Assembly (NCBI GenBank): GCA_021527695.1
Contig: JAKFAO010000008.1
Coordinates: forward strand, 310,001 to 374,000
Source: Naematelia aurantialba
Taxonomy: Eukaryota > Basidiomycota > Tremellomycetes > Tremellales > Naemateliaceae
DNA length: 64,000 nt
Reading direction: 5' to 3'
Under the pieces are notes generated by a model, which worked only from the letters and a program-made list of their open reading frames with translations, had not been told where the DNA came from and did no database searches. The position numbers were made by a program, and so were the translations under genes. This document shows positions 32,954 through 45,846 of the stretch, one piece after another (position 1 is the first letter of the stretch; each line of letters begins with the position of its first letter).

Positions 32954-35900
32954 ATGCCAGAGCCGAGAATGTCGCATCATCATCCGACACACTACCCCTC
33001 GCATGCCCCGCCTCCCTATCCATCCTCCTATAACCATCACCCTTCGTCCCGTCATCTCTCGAATGGACCTCCTCCGCCCGTGGTCGTCGGCGGCCCCCCG
33101 CCAGGTTTACAAATGGGCGGCCCGCACCCCGACGTTGTCGGACCCGCGCCAGTCAACATGGGCAATGGCCATTCACATGGGCCTCCCGTCCAGGCTGGCA
33201 TCAGCGACGCAGCACGGAGAGGCAAAGAGAAGATGGACGGTCTGCTTGCCCAGCTGGCAACTGCCAATGAAAATACATGGATGCTCATTGGTAAGATAGT
33301 CTGGCTAAAACGCCCGCATTACACTGACGTTGTTCAAGGCGCTGTCGCGGAACAGATGAACGACCAGGATCGAGCTCTCGCCGCCTTCGAAAACGCTCTG
33401 CGTCACAACCCTACCTCCATTCTCGGCCTCAACGCCGTTGCCTCGATCGCGCGGAGCCGAGACAACTTTGACAAGGCCATAGAGTACTTTCAAAGGATTC
33501 TAAACATCAAACAGGACAATGGGGAGGTATGGGGATCAATGGGTATGTGGGAACTCAACCTTATGATCCCGGATGTTATTGACGGACACCAGGACACTGC
33601 CTATTGATGAAGGACGATTTGCCAAAGGCGTACACGGCGTACCAGCAGGCTCTGTATCACTTACCTAACCCCAAGGTCGGCTCTAGCCAATAATATTGTG
33701 CATCGATGAGCTGACGACAATCAGGAGCCGAAACTATGGTACGGCATTGGTATCCTCTATGATCGATATGGGTCGTTCGAACACGCCGAAGAGGCTTTCT
33801 CGAGTGTGCTCAAGATGGACCCAAGTGAGACACTTCCATTACACGTGCTCTGCTCTCCTGACATCTGTAGATTTCGAGAAGGCGAACGAGATTTACTTCC
33901 GCCTTGGTATCATCTACAAACATCAGCGCAAATACTCTGCCAGTCTCGACGTCAGTCACAAGCCACGTTGCAACCCGATGACAGCTGACGGCGTATAGTG
34001 CTTCCGGTACATCCTGAATAATCCACCCAGACCTCTCACTTCTTGGGACATCTGGTTCCAGCTAGGGCATGTTTATGAACAGGATCACGATGTCAGTCGT
34101 TTTGGTGCCTGCAGTCGGACAGAGCTGATGAGACCAGTACGAAGCTGCACGGGATGCTTACATGCGAGTTCTCTCGCATCAACCTGACCATGCCAAGGTG
34201 CTCCAGCAACTGGGGTGGTTGCACCACCAACCTGGCGCGCCATTCGCGGACCAAGACAAGGCTGTGCAATATCTCACTAAGAGCCTCGAGACTGGTCAGT
34301 TGACTGCTAGCTTGTTGTCGAGATCAAAGCTGAGTAATTTAGACGGCAGCGATGCCCAATCGTGGTACTTGCTAGGGCGAGCTTTCATGGCTGGCCAGCG
34401 ATACAACAAGGCCTACGAGGCGTATCAACAAGCAGTCTATCGAGACGGCCGGAATCCGACTTTCTGGTGCTCGATCGGCGTGCTATACTATCAGATCAAT
34501 CAGTATCGGGATGCCCTGGACGCTTACTCTCGCGCTATCAGGCTCAACCCTTACATCAGCGAAGTGTGGTACAACCTCGGCAGTCTGTACGAATCTTGCA
34601 ACAACCAGATTACCGATGCGATCGACGCCTACACGCGCGCGGCAGACCTCGACCCGACCAACACGACCATCAAGCAGCGTCTTGCGCTTCTGCAGAATGC
34701 GGGTGCCAACAATGCTCCTCTCCCGCCCGCGCCTGGTCCAGTGGACGTGCATCCATCTCAGTACTCTGCGACGCCGCAAGGACCATACCCCCCCGGCCAG
34801 TCACCTGGCGGATCCCCTCGCATGGCTCCGCAGGTCGCGGCGGTCGATGCACCTCAAGGTGCTCGCGATCTACCTCCACCTCCGCCGGGCGGAGAACCCA
34901 ATCGCAACCATTCACCGGGCCCGTTCCGAGGTGGCGGTGCTCCGCCTCCCTTGCAGCATGTCGACGAATCTCGAGGAAGTATGTCGCGTCATGCACCACT
35001 TGCGCCCATGGAGACCGGACCTGAGCCTCTGCGAGACGGACGTGACCACTATCGCGGCGAGCCACATCGCTTTGATCCAGCTGCCGACGCTTCGCGCAGA
35101 CATATCGAGTCGCCCGGTTCGCCGCGACGTCGAGAATACCCTGCATTCCCTCCGCACCCGCCCACCGGATTCCGAGAGCGCGAAAAGGCTGAGTACGACC
35201 GGAACTGGGAGAGGGAGAGGGACGAGCGGTATCGCCAGAGTGCGAACCTCGGACCTTCCCCAAGGATGCACGATCGTGCGCCAGCTCCTCCTCACACACA
35301 GCAGGACCTACGACGCCAGCCGTCGCCTCGCATGCCACCGGAATACCGAGGAGAGTTTGGCCAACCCTTCTACCCTCCTGAAGCGCGCAGTCCTTATCCC
35401 CTTGGTCCGGATCCGCGCGCCTACGATCGCAAGCGGGAGAGGTATGAGGAGCCCAAGCAGCGTGAGCCGACGCCAAATGGGCAGGCTTTCCGAGCTGCGT
35501 CTATATCGAGGGATGACCCTCGAGCACCGAGCCCCGCTCCGTCGACGAGCAGCCGTGCGAGTGTTAAGCGAAGGAATGATCGGGCAGACGAGAAGCCGGT
35601 CAAAAAGTCTAGAGAGGAGGCGCAAGATGATGGCAAGAGAAGCACGAGCGGGAACCTGAAGGTTACGCTTCCTCGCCAACAGGGCGAGGTCGCCAACACA
35701 CCGAGGCTTAGTAGCTCTCCCACGCGCTCCAAGAGCTCGACTCCGCATCAGACGCCTAGAGATGCGCCTCCTGCCAGAGTGATTGATGAGGGTGAGTTTT
35801 GACATTTTCGCCTACCCATCAGGTTCGAACTGGTCAAACAGATAGCTGACTATTTGACAGACTATGATGGAAACGCGGCCGATGCACTCATGACTCTGCA

Positions 35901-36588
35901 TGGAGATCGGCCGACGGGGTCTGGCTCGAACGGCCTCGCCACCTCTCCGAGTACGACAGGGACGAAACGCATCGAACCGCCGTCGCCTTCTTCGCCTTCC
36001 CGCGAGACGGCAAAAAAGGTGCGCAGCGATGAATCGGCTCGTGCGAATCCCAGTCCGAGTCCGGCTCGACCGACGGTAGAGAGGACACGGACTGTCATTG
36101 AGGTTCTGAATGCTCCTCGAATCGAGAGTCCTCTGCCTCCACCCACTCCTACGGCCTCGGAACCAGCCAAAGAAGCTGTCGAACTTGCTGCTGGAAGCGG
36201 AAGCGCTGAGAAGGGCGGGCCTGGCATCCAAGTCGATGAGGAGCAGCCGGGTGAGGCCGTGTCTAATTCGAATTCGAAGTCCACGGAAGACATGAGCGCT
36301 TCGGAGGCTATCCAAGTGGACGAGCCGGCCAAAGCTGAGGCTCACGAGGGCGACAAGGGGACAAACGGAGACACAGCTGCAGATGTGGATATCGTCATGG
36401 AAGAGCCCGAGGCGGAGCGCACTGCCACTCCTGCCGATGCCCCCGCCGCGGCTGCTGCTGCTGCCGATGCTGGCACCCAGACCGAGGCGGAGAAGGGCAA
36501 GGCAGCAACTGGTGCGGCTGAGACCGGACCTGGGCCTGCGGGGGCAGAAAATGAGCAGCGGACGAGTGCCGAGCAGGTGGCTGCGTAG
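32954..36588 (+). CDS. SSN6: General transcriptional corepressor Ssn6/Cyc8 (TPR protein)
   Basis: At least eight exons. The amino terminus is His/Pro-rich. The TPR array then starts with NTWMLIGAVAEQMNDQDRAL. It continues ALRHNPTSILGLNAVASIAR, EYFQRILNIKQDNGEVWGSM, CLLMKDDLPKAYTAYQQALY, PKLWYGIGILYDRYG, YFRLGIIYKHQRKYSASLD, and IWFQLGHVYEQDHD. The last repeats include YLLGRAFMAGQRYNKAYEAY and ISEVWYNLGSLYESCNNQ. This is the ten-TPR block of Cyc8, which joins Tup1 to repress many genes in the nucleus. The tail is long, Pro/Arg/Glu-rich and disordered. Its final exon, from about 35861, carries the conserved DYDGNAADALMTL and ends at 36588. The start is uncertain: in-frame ATGs exist at 32909, 32954 and 32969, and 32954 has the first good context. 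Confidence 0.93.
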
Positions 36589-36892
36589 GCGAGGGGATGC
36601 GATGTATCGGGTGCACGATGCAGGGCGTGGGCGTTAGACTGGTAGATGCAGCAAGGGGACCAGGTCTGATCAAGGATGAGAAATATCGGGATGCATGTCT
36701 TTTTTTTGGCGGGCAGGGCGGCGAGTGCCGCTTTTGTGCGATTTCTGCTGTAGACACGACATGGCAGCTCGTTGGACTGTTGTCGACTCTTGACGCTGGG
36801 AGCGTAGCGTGGTCGCTGGGTCCGGCTGCTGTTGCTCGTCACGCAGCGTACGCAGAGGGAAGCGAGAAAAGGGGCTCGAAGGTCGACTGGCG
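36589..36892. other. Short tandem intergenic region
   Basis: 304 bp between the SSN6 stop and the first in-frame ATG of the J-protein gene. It contains an eight-T run near 36702 and nothing else of note. Confidence 0.45.
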
Positions 36893-39299
36893 ATGCAGCG
36901 GCCGATATGGTGTCGGGCGTGCGGGGTGTGTCGCAGTGCGGCGGTGATGGCTCTGAGCCGTGCATCGGCGTCGGCATCGGCGTCAGCGTCGGCATCGACA
37001 CTAGGATCGACATCGACTTCCGTATCCGCGCCGACTCGGAGGGCTGTATCGACTTTATCATCAAAGAACCCTACGTCGTCTGACCCGACATCTCCATCTC
37101 CATCTCCATCTCCATCTCCATCTCCATCTCCATCTCCATCTCTCACCTCTCGCACCTCTCGCACCTCTCGCACCTCTCGCACCACTCGACCCTCTTCCAC
37201 CCCTTCCGGCTCTCGCACCTCTTCCACCTCTAGTACCCCTCGGATCTCTCGTACCAGTCGCGACTTTTCCGCCTCTGGAATACCTCGCATATATCGCTTT
37301 TCCACGTCTCGCACCTCGCTCGGAAGTCCAATATCCCCACCTTGCACGGAATCATTGTCGTCAAGAGCAGACTCAGGTCCAGCACCAGACTCAGGACCAG
37401 CACCAGCACCAGCACCAGCACCAGCACCAGCACCAGCACCAGCACCAGCACCAGCACCAGCACCAGCACCAGCACCAGCACCAGCAAGAGGACCAGGACC
37501 AGGGGGAGGAGCACGCGCAGGGGGAGGAACACGCGCAGGAGCGGGCAGAGGCAGGAGGTACATGCATACTTCGCCTCGGCGGCCCGCACGACACAAGCAG
37601 GAACATTACTCTGTGCTCCAGGTGTCGCGGAATGCGACGAGGCAGCAGATCAAGGCCAAGTTCTACGAGGTGAGTCGGAGCGCCCGTCGTCTCTCTTGCG
37701 TCTATGGATCCCTGCTCCCCATTATGCTAGTGAACTACCCACTCGCCCCCTCCCATGGACGCCTCTTATATTGTAGACGATAGACACACCGTGGATGCTG
37801 ATCCCCGCAGTTGTCGCGGAAACACCACCCTGATCTCGCCGGAGGCGACAAGGACCGGTTCGTAGAGATCAGCGAAGCACATGCTGTGCTCAGTGACGAG
37901 GCGAAGCGGTGTGTCTTGCCTGCTTCATCTTGCGCCCCTTGCCTGCTTCTCTCTTGCCTGCTTTCCTCTCCCTGCTTCTTGCTCCCCTGATCCCCCCCTT
38001 GCATGACTTCCTCCCCCGATCTGCATCCCTTATCCAACTTCAAACCCGTGGCCAATCCTCGGGTGCATCGCTAACCGCGCCGCAGGAAACAATACGACCG
38101 TCTCCTCTCGTCGCCTCAGTCTGGCCCGGGCCCGGGCTCATCCCGCAACGCCTCGGCACCGCAATACGACCCACTGCGCCGCGGGCCCTCGTCCTCACAA
38201 GCCTACTGGTCCAGACAACGCCCCCCGCCACCACCGCCGACATCCCGCACTGGCACGGGATACAACGGCTACTCGCCGTTCGGCCGGCGCACGCCGTCGG
38301 GCTACGGCGGTCCCGCCTTTGGCAGCTACGGCACGGCGTTCGATGCGCTGGGATCGAGGATGCGCGGGACGGGCGCGTCGCGCCGGCCGAATACTGCGTC
38401 CTCGTTCAGAACGGGCTGGGAGACCCCGGCCGGTGGCGGAGGGCCCGCGCGGACGTTTGTGGTGTTTGTCGTGGTGGCCGGGCTCGGAGTCGTCATCAGT
38501 GAGTGGTGGCATTGCTGTCAACCGGCATCCACAGCTCGAGGAGGAGTCCAGTCCGCCGTCGCACACTCGAGCTGGAGAACCGCTGACGCATGGTTGTCGC
38601 CTCAAAGTAGACGTGGCCACGCACCTGTTTGACAGGTCTCACCCGCCCCCAACAGCGTCGTCCCCGTCCCCGTCCTCGTCCTCGTCCTCGTCATCGCCCT
38701 CGTCGTCACGCACCTCTGACTTGTCTAAACGGTCGCCGTGGTGGCAGCACAACCAGCAGCCGCAGGCAGCCGAGAAAGAGCCTGTTCGAGAGCGCAGAGT
38801 GCCAGACTCCCTGGCGCCCGTGCACCAGTTCTTCCAGCGATCGCACGCGCTGGAGAAGCGGCGCGGGCCGCAGCCGCTGGGCGAGATCGTCCCCACCCTG
38901 CGGGAGAGGTTCGCGCGCGCGCGCCGAATCACGCCGGACGAGGTTGTCAGATACCTCGAGTGGGCGCGCCCGGACCAGCCGGTGCGCGAGGACCGCCGCG
39001 CGGAAATACGCCAGGCGTGGAGAGTGCACCTCAAGGACATGGGCGACGAGGTCGCGCGGTTCGAGACGCTGATGCTCGAGCGCGGGAGGACCAGCGTGGA
39101 CCTGGGTAGTGTCGTGGCGCTGCCCAGCGCCTTAAGACTGGCTAGCTCCAACGAGGATACGGGTGGAGACGCGGCTGGCGGACGCGGGCAGGGGCAGGAG
39201 CCGCCTGCGTCGTCCGGCGACGGTCAGGCCGCAGTCGCAGCGTCGAACGCGGCGCAAGTGGCGTCGAACAGGCGGGTATCGCCGTCCAACAAAGTCTAG
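36893..39299 (+). CDS. Mitochondrial-type J protein (DNAJC30-like) with repeat-rich amino terminus
   Basis: Exon 1 runs from ATG 36893 (or 36947) through Ser/Thr/Pro/Arg-rich sequence, including Ser-Pro repeats, Thr-Ser-Arg repeats and 15 perfect CCAGCA units coding Pro-Ala (37397-37486). It reaches RRYMHTSPRRPARHKQEHYS, a typical mitochondrial presequence boundary. The J domain follows, VLQVSRNATRQQIKAKFYE. It is spliced to LSRKHHPDLAGGDKDRF, with an intact HPD, then EAHAVLSDEAKR and KQYDRLLSS. A Gly/Ser/Tyr linker leads to one TM helix (TFVVFVVVAGLGVV). An intron (gtgagt / caaag) then joins in frame to IDVATHLFDRS, a Ser run and a conserved-looking helical region (TPDEVVRYLEWARPDQPV). The HPD implies stimulation of an Hsp70. 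J domain plus distal TM resembles DNAJC30. An alternative is a short protein from ATG 37562. Confidence 0.82.
37085..37190. repeat. CCATCT hexamer and CACCTCTCG 9-mer repeats in J-protein exon 1
   Basis: About eight and a half CCATCT units (coding Ser-Pro) are followed at about 37144 by five CACCTCTCG units (coding Thr-Ser-Arg). Both periods are multiples of three and preserve the frame. Confidence 0.85.
37397..37486. repeat. Fifteen perfect CCAGCA hexamers coding (Pro-Ala)15
   Basis: 90 bases without a single substitution, inside exon 1 of the J-protein gene just before the predicted presequence end. Perfect identity suggests recent expansion or ongoing homogenisation. Confidence 0.95.
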
Positions 39300-39428
39300 T
39301 CAGATACTGCTGCTGGACCCTATGCTCAAGGGCGAGTATGCAAGTATGCAGGTATGTCAGCATGCAAGCATGCGACGTGAAGTAGCTTGTAGCGACCAAT
39401 AATACTGCTGCATCGCTGCATAACCGCG

Positions 39429-42400
39429 TCACACCTGCCCACATTGCCTCGCGAGCCACGCCAGGGCCCGCTGGTCGCCAAACTCCTCCAACAGCGGCGT
39501 CACCTTGTCCTGCACTTCCACATGGTAGCTATTCAACCAGACCGTTTCGTCGGGGGTCAGCAGATCTAGCTGCACGAGGCTCGTTTGTATGGGGCACTGG
39601 ACACGTCAGCACTGCGTTTGAACCGCGTTGGTGTGAGCCGGTACAGTACTCCTCGAGTCGCGACTACAGTACCCACCATGGTGACATGCTCCAGCTCGAG
39701 ATACCCTTTCCCGCCAAAGTTGTCCCGCGTCTCTGCGATCCGAATCACATCGACGTTCTCGATCCGGATCCCAAACTTGCCGTCCGCATAGTACCCCGGC
39801 TCGTTGGACATGACCATGCCCGCTTGCAGGGGCACTTCGTTGTACGCTGGGCGCTGGCCGACGCCGTGTGGTCCTTCGTGGACGTTGAGGAATGCGCCGA
39901 CGCCGTGCGATGTCGCGTGTCTGTCCACGTCAGCCGGACTCGAACTCCAGGGGCCAAGTCCCGAGGCCGCGATCGAATGCCAGATAGGAAGAGGTTGAGG
40001 CGCTGAGGCGGTCGGGATTGCCGACGACAAGGCGGACAGGTGTGTGTGTGGAGACGGCTGGTGAGATGGTGGAATGCAGACGGCGATTGACATACCTGTA
40101 GTCCAAGCCGTCGGACCAGAGAGCTTTGCGTGCGAGTATATCCCTGTGTAATGAGCGATCGCAATAGCTGCCACAACCGCAAGCGCCACCTACAGAATAT
40201 ACCCTACGACGCACGATCAGCATATTCAACGGACACGAGAGGACCGAGAGCGTACCAGTAGTGCCCTGAGGGAAAACGACCGTGTCTAGAGCTGAGAGAC
40301 ATCAGTAGAGCACCTCACGCAGGAGAATCCGGTTCACCGATATGGCCCTGAAGCTGCGACCTGTAAGCTTGGAAGCACACAATCATCGTCGCCCGGATAC
40401 TCACGACTCGAGTAAACGCCCTCTTCTCCTCTTCCGTTGGGGAACCGAAATGCTTGGTTTGTCAATGTTTTTAACGAGCAGCGTCAGTACAACTCACCCA
40501 GGTACGAGTGGTATCGGTAGTGCCATCAAGGTACTGGGCTGACCATTTCAGCGTCAACTTTCGCTCTTTGCGAATTGGCATCTGCTCACCGCCCGAGTCG
40601 CACAGATACATCTGGTTCCGGTCGATCACTGCGCTACCTTCCTTCGGCGGAGCATAGTGAATGACAGCTATCACCGAGCTTGTCAGAAATCTAAAAGGCG
40701 ACCTGCAAGCCAAGCGCCTAGAGTGACATACCTGCGTTCGGCCCGGTAGAAGAGATAGTCTCGAATGACAAGCCCATGAAGTGTTGATTTTGCCTGTTGC
40801 GCGCATGAGCATTCGTCATTTTCCAGGCCGAGTATAGAGAAGGACGGACCGTCTGTAATTCTCGAGTACAGTCGCAGCATCGTACTCTGTCCACACCTCG
40901 CCCTTTACAAGGACCTCCTCTAGCCAAGCAAAGTACCGGATTAGTGCAGCGCCATCCCGAATATTGGCCTGGCGGAAGCCCTCGATCTCAGTCTACCCGA
41001 TTCAGCGCTAGCTCCAGCTCCGAGACCGGACCGTATAGGAGAACTCACGGCATTCTTCTTCGCCTTTGCTTCTTCGATGATTGACCTCCGTACCTCGACA
41101 TTGTCCTGCTACATGAGCAACGAGCTGCAGACTTGGAGGACAGACAGACCTCTCCCAGCGCTTTGGCTACTGCCCAGCTCGCCTTGTTGCCCAGTAAAAT
41201 CTTGTCCGTCTTGACTACCTTCTCCCCCTTGTCTTTCTCGGTTGCTGCTGTGGCTTCCTTCTTCGCAGTCGCTGTTTCCGTTTCCGTCTGGGCCTTTCGT
41301 CTCTCCCTCTCGGCATGGACTTGGGCGCCTAGGCCTTCGAGGCGGGACCAGATCTGGTCATAGTCCAGGATGGTAACTCCGTTGTCATGCAGGTACTGCC
41401 GCACTGCCTCGTCGAGGCTTGCCGCCTGAGCGAATAGTGTGCAATCGTCCGGCGCAAGGATAGCGTATGCGAAGAAGACCTACAGTAATTCAGCATTGTA
41501 CTGGGCAGGAGGAAGGGAACTGGAACAGCAGTTCGGTGTGGGAGACTCACAGGGTTGTAGGTGATATCGCTGCCGCGGAGGTTGAACATCCAAGCCACCT
41601 CGTCCAGCTGTGTAACGACCATACCAGGCGATCCCATCCTGTTGAGCTTTTCCCTCAGTATGCTCAACTTCTCCGCCACCGGTTGACCGGTGAATTGATC
41701 TTGGAGATGGAAGATGGGATTCTTGGGTCGCGGTGGCCGCGTTGGCCAGAGCACGTCCACGAGGTTATCTGTAACTGGGACGAGGATGGAGTTGGCGCCG
41801 CCGAGTGCGGTCGAGAGGTTCTTGGTCTCGGAGAAAGGGATGACGGTGGGATCAATGCCGATCTTTGCCTTGCGACCGAGGCTCTACCTTTATCAGCCAG
41901 TCTACTTTATAGGTAGTAGGTTGATCATACGTCTACCAGCCATTGGGACCATGTCGGTGTTTCTGGCAGACCCTGCTTCATCAATTTCCACCTACACGGC
42001 ATCAGTATGGTAGTATGGCTATGTGGGCATGGCAATTTAAATGTCGAATGCGAAGGCGGGCAGGCTCACCCAAGACCAAGCTGCTTCTCCGCCTGCAGCC
42101 AGTACCGCCCATCAGTCCAGTACAGGGCGTCGGTCCTTGATATCACAGCACAGCCCGCCGAGCCCGTGAATCCAGTGATGAACGCCCGCCGAGAATCACA
42201 TGGGGCTAGGTATTCCGATGCATCTGGCCGCCACCGTCAGTCCACCACATTCCTCGGCGGAACAAGAGAAAGAGAAAGAACCGGTACTGACGAGCATCTT
42301 CAGAGGGCACGATGCTGTAGCGTGTATAAGTTGAGGTCCGGTGCTGGGAGCAGCCCGAGATTGGAAGAGGAGCTCACTAAGCATCGAGTTGCTGCTCTTT

Positions 42401-42595
42401 CATCATCTCACGCAGGGCAAAGAGCCGCTGCGCGCCGGTTGTTCCGGACATGTCGGTGTGGGGGAACGACGGGACAGAAGAGTAGAACAGTGGCTTGAAA
42501 GCTGCAGACGGGGAGGTACGGGAGGAGCACGCAGAGAGGGTTAGATGTGTGCGAGGCAGTCGAGGTCGATGACGAGCAAAGAGCGCCAACGCCAT
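39429..42595 (-). CDS. Xaa-Pro aminopeptidase P (XPNPEP1-like)
   Basis: A multi-exon M24 metallopeptidase that removes amino-terminal residues before proline. In order: [20 protein letters not shown]; then creatinase-like domain exons including [20 protein letters not shown] and [18 protein letters not shown]; a Lys/Glu-rich linker; then the pita-bread catalytic domain. The visible metal ligands are Asp in YLCDSGG, the second Asp of DGTTD, His in [16 protein letters not shown], Glu in MSNEPGYY and Glu in RIENV. The protein ends RQCGQV at 39429. Two in-frame starts exist. ATG 42595 adds 48 residues ([20 protein letters not shown]...) rich in Arg and Ser with no acidic residue until the end, like a mitochondrial presequence. 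ATG 42451 (MSGTTGAQ) gives the usual cytosolic form. I use the longer one. Confidence 0.92.
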
Positions 42596-43926
42596 GCGGG
42601 ATGTCAAGAGTGCAGGCTACGGGATAAATGTCAACGAGTGGTGAACATCCTCCACACGACCGGTGAAACCCGGCACCATGCGATTCTCGCACTACTGGTG
42701 ACTCTTGTCGCGACAACAGCGTCCAGCTCCTCGCATCCTCACAACCCATGCATCGATGCTGAACATCGGAGTATCAACAGCTTGTGCAGGCTGTCGTCCG
42801 GCAGAAACTCAGGCCCTAAGCGCTGAACTGGCCTTGGTGGGATCAAGGGCAGAACGGCTCGGCCTCTGGGCATCTCCCGTGATCCTGGGGCATTCTGGAG
42901 TTCTGAAGTGAGCTCGCGATGGTAGAGAGCTGACTATGATCCCCGGTCATCGACAGAGCACCATCATCTAGCCTCTGTTCAGGCTGCCAAGGTTCCGGCA
43001 ATCGGTATCCCGCCATGCCCCTTCGTGGGGGTGAGAGCAGAGTCCACCAGTCCTCGTTTCAGTCCTCGGCACACTGACTCGTCTCCGATTTCCCTCACAA
43101 GCCTCCTTCAGTATGGTGGAAGGACATACCAAGCAGAGAGAGTGCTTGCTCGTTTCCGGACCGCATCAAATGCGGACCCCTTTGTTTGATCCTTCGAGTT
43201 GATCCTTCGACCGACGGATCGCAGCTCAGCCTCAGAACACCTCCGTACTCGCAGGAGTCGGAGCTTCTCCTTACTGTTCTTCCTTGGGGCATCAACAGCT
43301 CTTTGGGGCATCAACAGCTGCATCAGCCGGATGGCGGTTCCCATCATCTTACGTGTTCAACGATCATCAACATCCACCGGATTGAGTAACCATCAACCCC
43401 ATCCATCTCTACTTCAACGCCAAATGTGCCGGACTTGTCGGAATCAGGCAAGACAGCATCAGCGATGCATACGTCGGGTGTTCGGTCGGGGTTGTGTCTG
43501 TCAGCGGGTGATATGTGTGAAGAGGCGCCTGGGACCGAGCGGGTGGGTAATGTCTCGACCGTGATCGTACGTCGTTGTGAGTCTGATCCAGTACGTATGA
43601 GCCAGAAAGCGATCCCAGCGCAGTGCAGCTGTGGTCTGCGATGGCAGTGATAAGATCAGGGGGCTATCCGAGATCCAGGGTGCATGGACTCAGAAGGCTT
43701 GCGTCTGGCCTCTATGCCCCATCACCCGCTACTCGGACGGACAAAAATTGTCCACATCCACTTTCCGTATGGGCAGTACCGCATATAAGTAGCATCACCT
43801 GAACGTCCCCTCCCCTTCCCACATGACATACTCCCTCTCCTCTCGACTCGTACTGCTCGAGTCGCTGCGATCCTCTCCAGAGGTGGTCATCAACCTGTAC
43901 TCGTCTTGTACTAAACTGGTCTGAAG
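42596..43926. other. 1.3-kb divergent intergenic region
   Basis: No frame shows a domain or a plausible exon chain. It holds a duplicated GGGGCATCAACAGCT (43287 and 43306 area) and a duplicated GATCCTTCGA (about 43190-43210). It is expected to hold the promoters of the aminopeptidase and of the membrane-protein gene. Confidence 0.5.
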
Positions 43927-45846
43927 ATGAGCGATTCGGCATATCGTGGCTTCGAAGAGGCCCGTGCGCTGCTGGTCAAGGCGGGTTTTGTGAGTGCCCG
44001 TACTATGCCATCGACACCCGCTGACCCCAGCAGACGAATATCGATACCATGGTCGTAGTATGTGTTGACTCGCTTGGCGATTGCAAAGCATCTCGCTGAC
44101 GGTCGATCAGGCCGCGCCTATAGGTTGCATTCTTGAGGGTGTCATCGCGGGCAGTTGCCTCCAGATGGTGCGTTCATCACCGAAGCATAGATGAGTCCCG
44201 AGCGTGTACAGGCTCGGGTCTCGTCTTCCGCACTTGCAGCGATGTGGTGGATCTGATACACTGGCATAGGTCAATCGTTACTTTCGTGATCCGAAGCGAG
44301 ACGCCCCTTGTGGTCGGATCGGTATTGTGATCCTCATGTGCCTCGTGATGGTGCAGACACTCTTGTGCAACAGCCAGATGTATCGTCTGGTGCACTACTA
44401 CGACGATTACCCCCGCACTTTCCTCCTCGACTGGGTAAGTGGTTCTCTCTCTCAACGTGTGCACTCTAGGAAGCCCTCTGTACTGGAGATAGCCTTAAGC
44501 GGGCGTCAGTGACGTTCAAGATGCTCGCGTGTTTAAGCTACGAAGTGATGGCTGACTGGCAATAGTTCCTCTTCATGGTCGAGGGGATGGTGTATACTCT
44601 CGTGGTCTGCGCCATCCTGTTCCTGTATGCGTGGAGGGCGTACCTCGTCTGGGGCCGCAAGAAGCTCGTCCCATACAGCGCAATGCCTCTGCTCATGGCC
44701 CAGTTTCTCGTCGGACTTGGCTGGTGAGTTCATACAGACGCATGAGACTACGTGTAGCAGACCAGCAGACGTCATTGAGTTTTGGTGACCATTCCGTGCA
44801 GTGGAATCTACGGTATGGCCGTGCCGTGGCCGTTGCGCCTCATGAGCGATGACGAGTTTGATTCGTGGATCCCTGCATATCGCCACCGATATGACATGTA
44901 CTTTCCCTTGAGGGTAGGTCTGCCCTCACGAGCTGGTCCACAAGGCTCATGACCACAGATGACCACCGTCGTTGCGCAGCTTGGTGCGTCGCCGCGAGTG
45001 TCGAGAGTCCACTGTGCTGATAGGCCAATGTGACGTAGCGTCGACATTAGTTCTCTCTATGCTCATTTGTTTCGGGGTCCTTCGCCACCGCGGCGTGGGG
45101 CGAGAGACCGATGATGCCAGTAAGCTAACACGTCTGCGCCGTAAGGACCCAGTCGCGCTGACGGACGCAGTCTCTCGAATCGTCTTTATCAGTGGCGAGT
45201 CACTCATACCCATGGTGGTCCTTTCCATCTGCTTCGTTGCAGGCCAGGCGATCGAGCCGAAACAGGGAATACTCATGTAAGTCTACCGTTTCCGAAGCCC
45301 TGCGTGATATGTGTATGGTTTACCAATGGAGTGCTGATCGTAATCTGTCAACACAGGACCCGAGTGTGCGGCCACTTGTCGCCTTGCATCTACTTTCACG
45401 GCCTGATGACTAGTCTCGTCTCGTGAGTTCCCTCAATTTCCAACTTGCACAAACACACGTCGAGTCCCCAACTACAATCTTGCACAAACACCACGTCGAG
45501 TCCCCACTGACGAGCACACAGGCGGGAACGGATTTCGCAACTGCTCAACAACTCGTCTGTACGACACCTACACGATCGCAAGAGCGCGAGCGGCCCCGAT
45601 GGGATAGTGGTAACCTCTGAAACGGTGCTTTGGACCGATCCCCCCTCTTTAGCCAACAGTCGAAATGCATTTACTCCACCCACAGGCAAGCGAGAGAGTC
45701 TCCCTGAAGATGCGAGGAGTCTCGAATACAGTGCTGGCTCAAGTGACAAGAAGACGAAGGGGTGGGACGTATACGCCATGAACGAGATGTCGCCCATGGG
45801 ACTCGGGATCCAAGTAGAGGACGAGGGTCAGAGCCACGAAGGCTAG
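43927..45846 (+). CDS. Seven-TM-type membrane protein of basidiomycete DUF6534-like pattern
   Basis: About ten short exons from ATG 43927 (MSDSAYRGFEEARALLVKAG). Later exons read APIGCILEGVIAGSCLQM and VNRYFRD. A hydrophobic exon follows, GRIGIVILMCLVMVQTLLCN, with QMYRLVHYYDDYPRTFLLDW. Next come FLFMVEGMVYTLVVCAILFL, AWRAYLVWGRKK and AMPLLMAQFLVGLG. The later part has ASTLVLSMLICFGVLRHR, a basic loop, and VSRIVFISGESLIPMVVLSI. The tail is cytosolic, Ser/Glu-rich, and ends EDEGQSHEG at 45846. The layout (GC-x-L-x-G start, about seven TM helices, the helix pair with a basic loop near the end, hydrophilic tail) resembles the DUF6534 proteins expanded in Agaricomycotina, whose function is unknown. 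Family placement is from memory of the pattern and is tentative; the multi-TM nature is clear. Confidence 0.72.

Noticed and set aside
43095..43650. Small frames in the 42.6-43.9 kb gap
   Set aside because: No domain, no conserved motif, and starts mostly non-ATG; not supported as genes.
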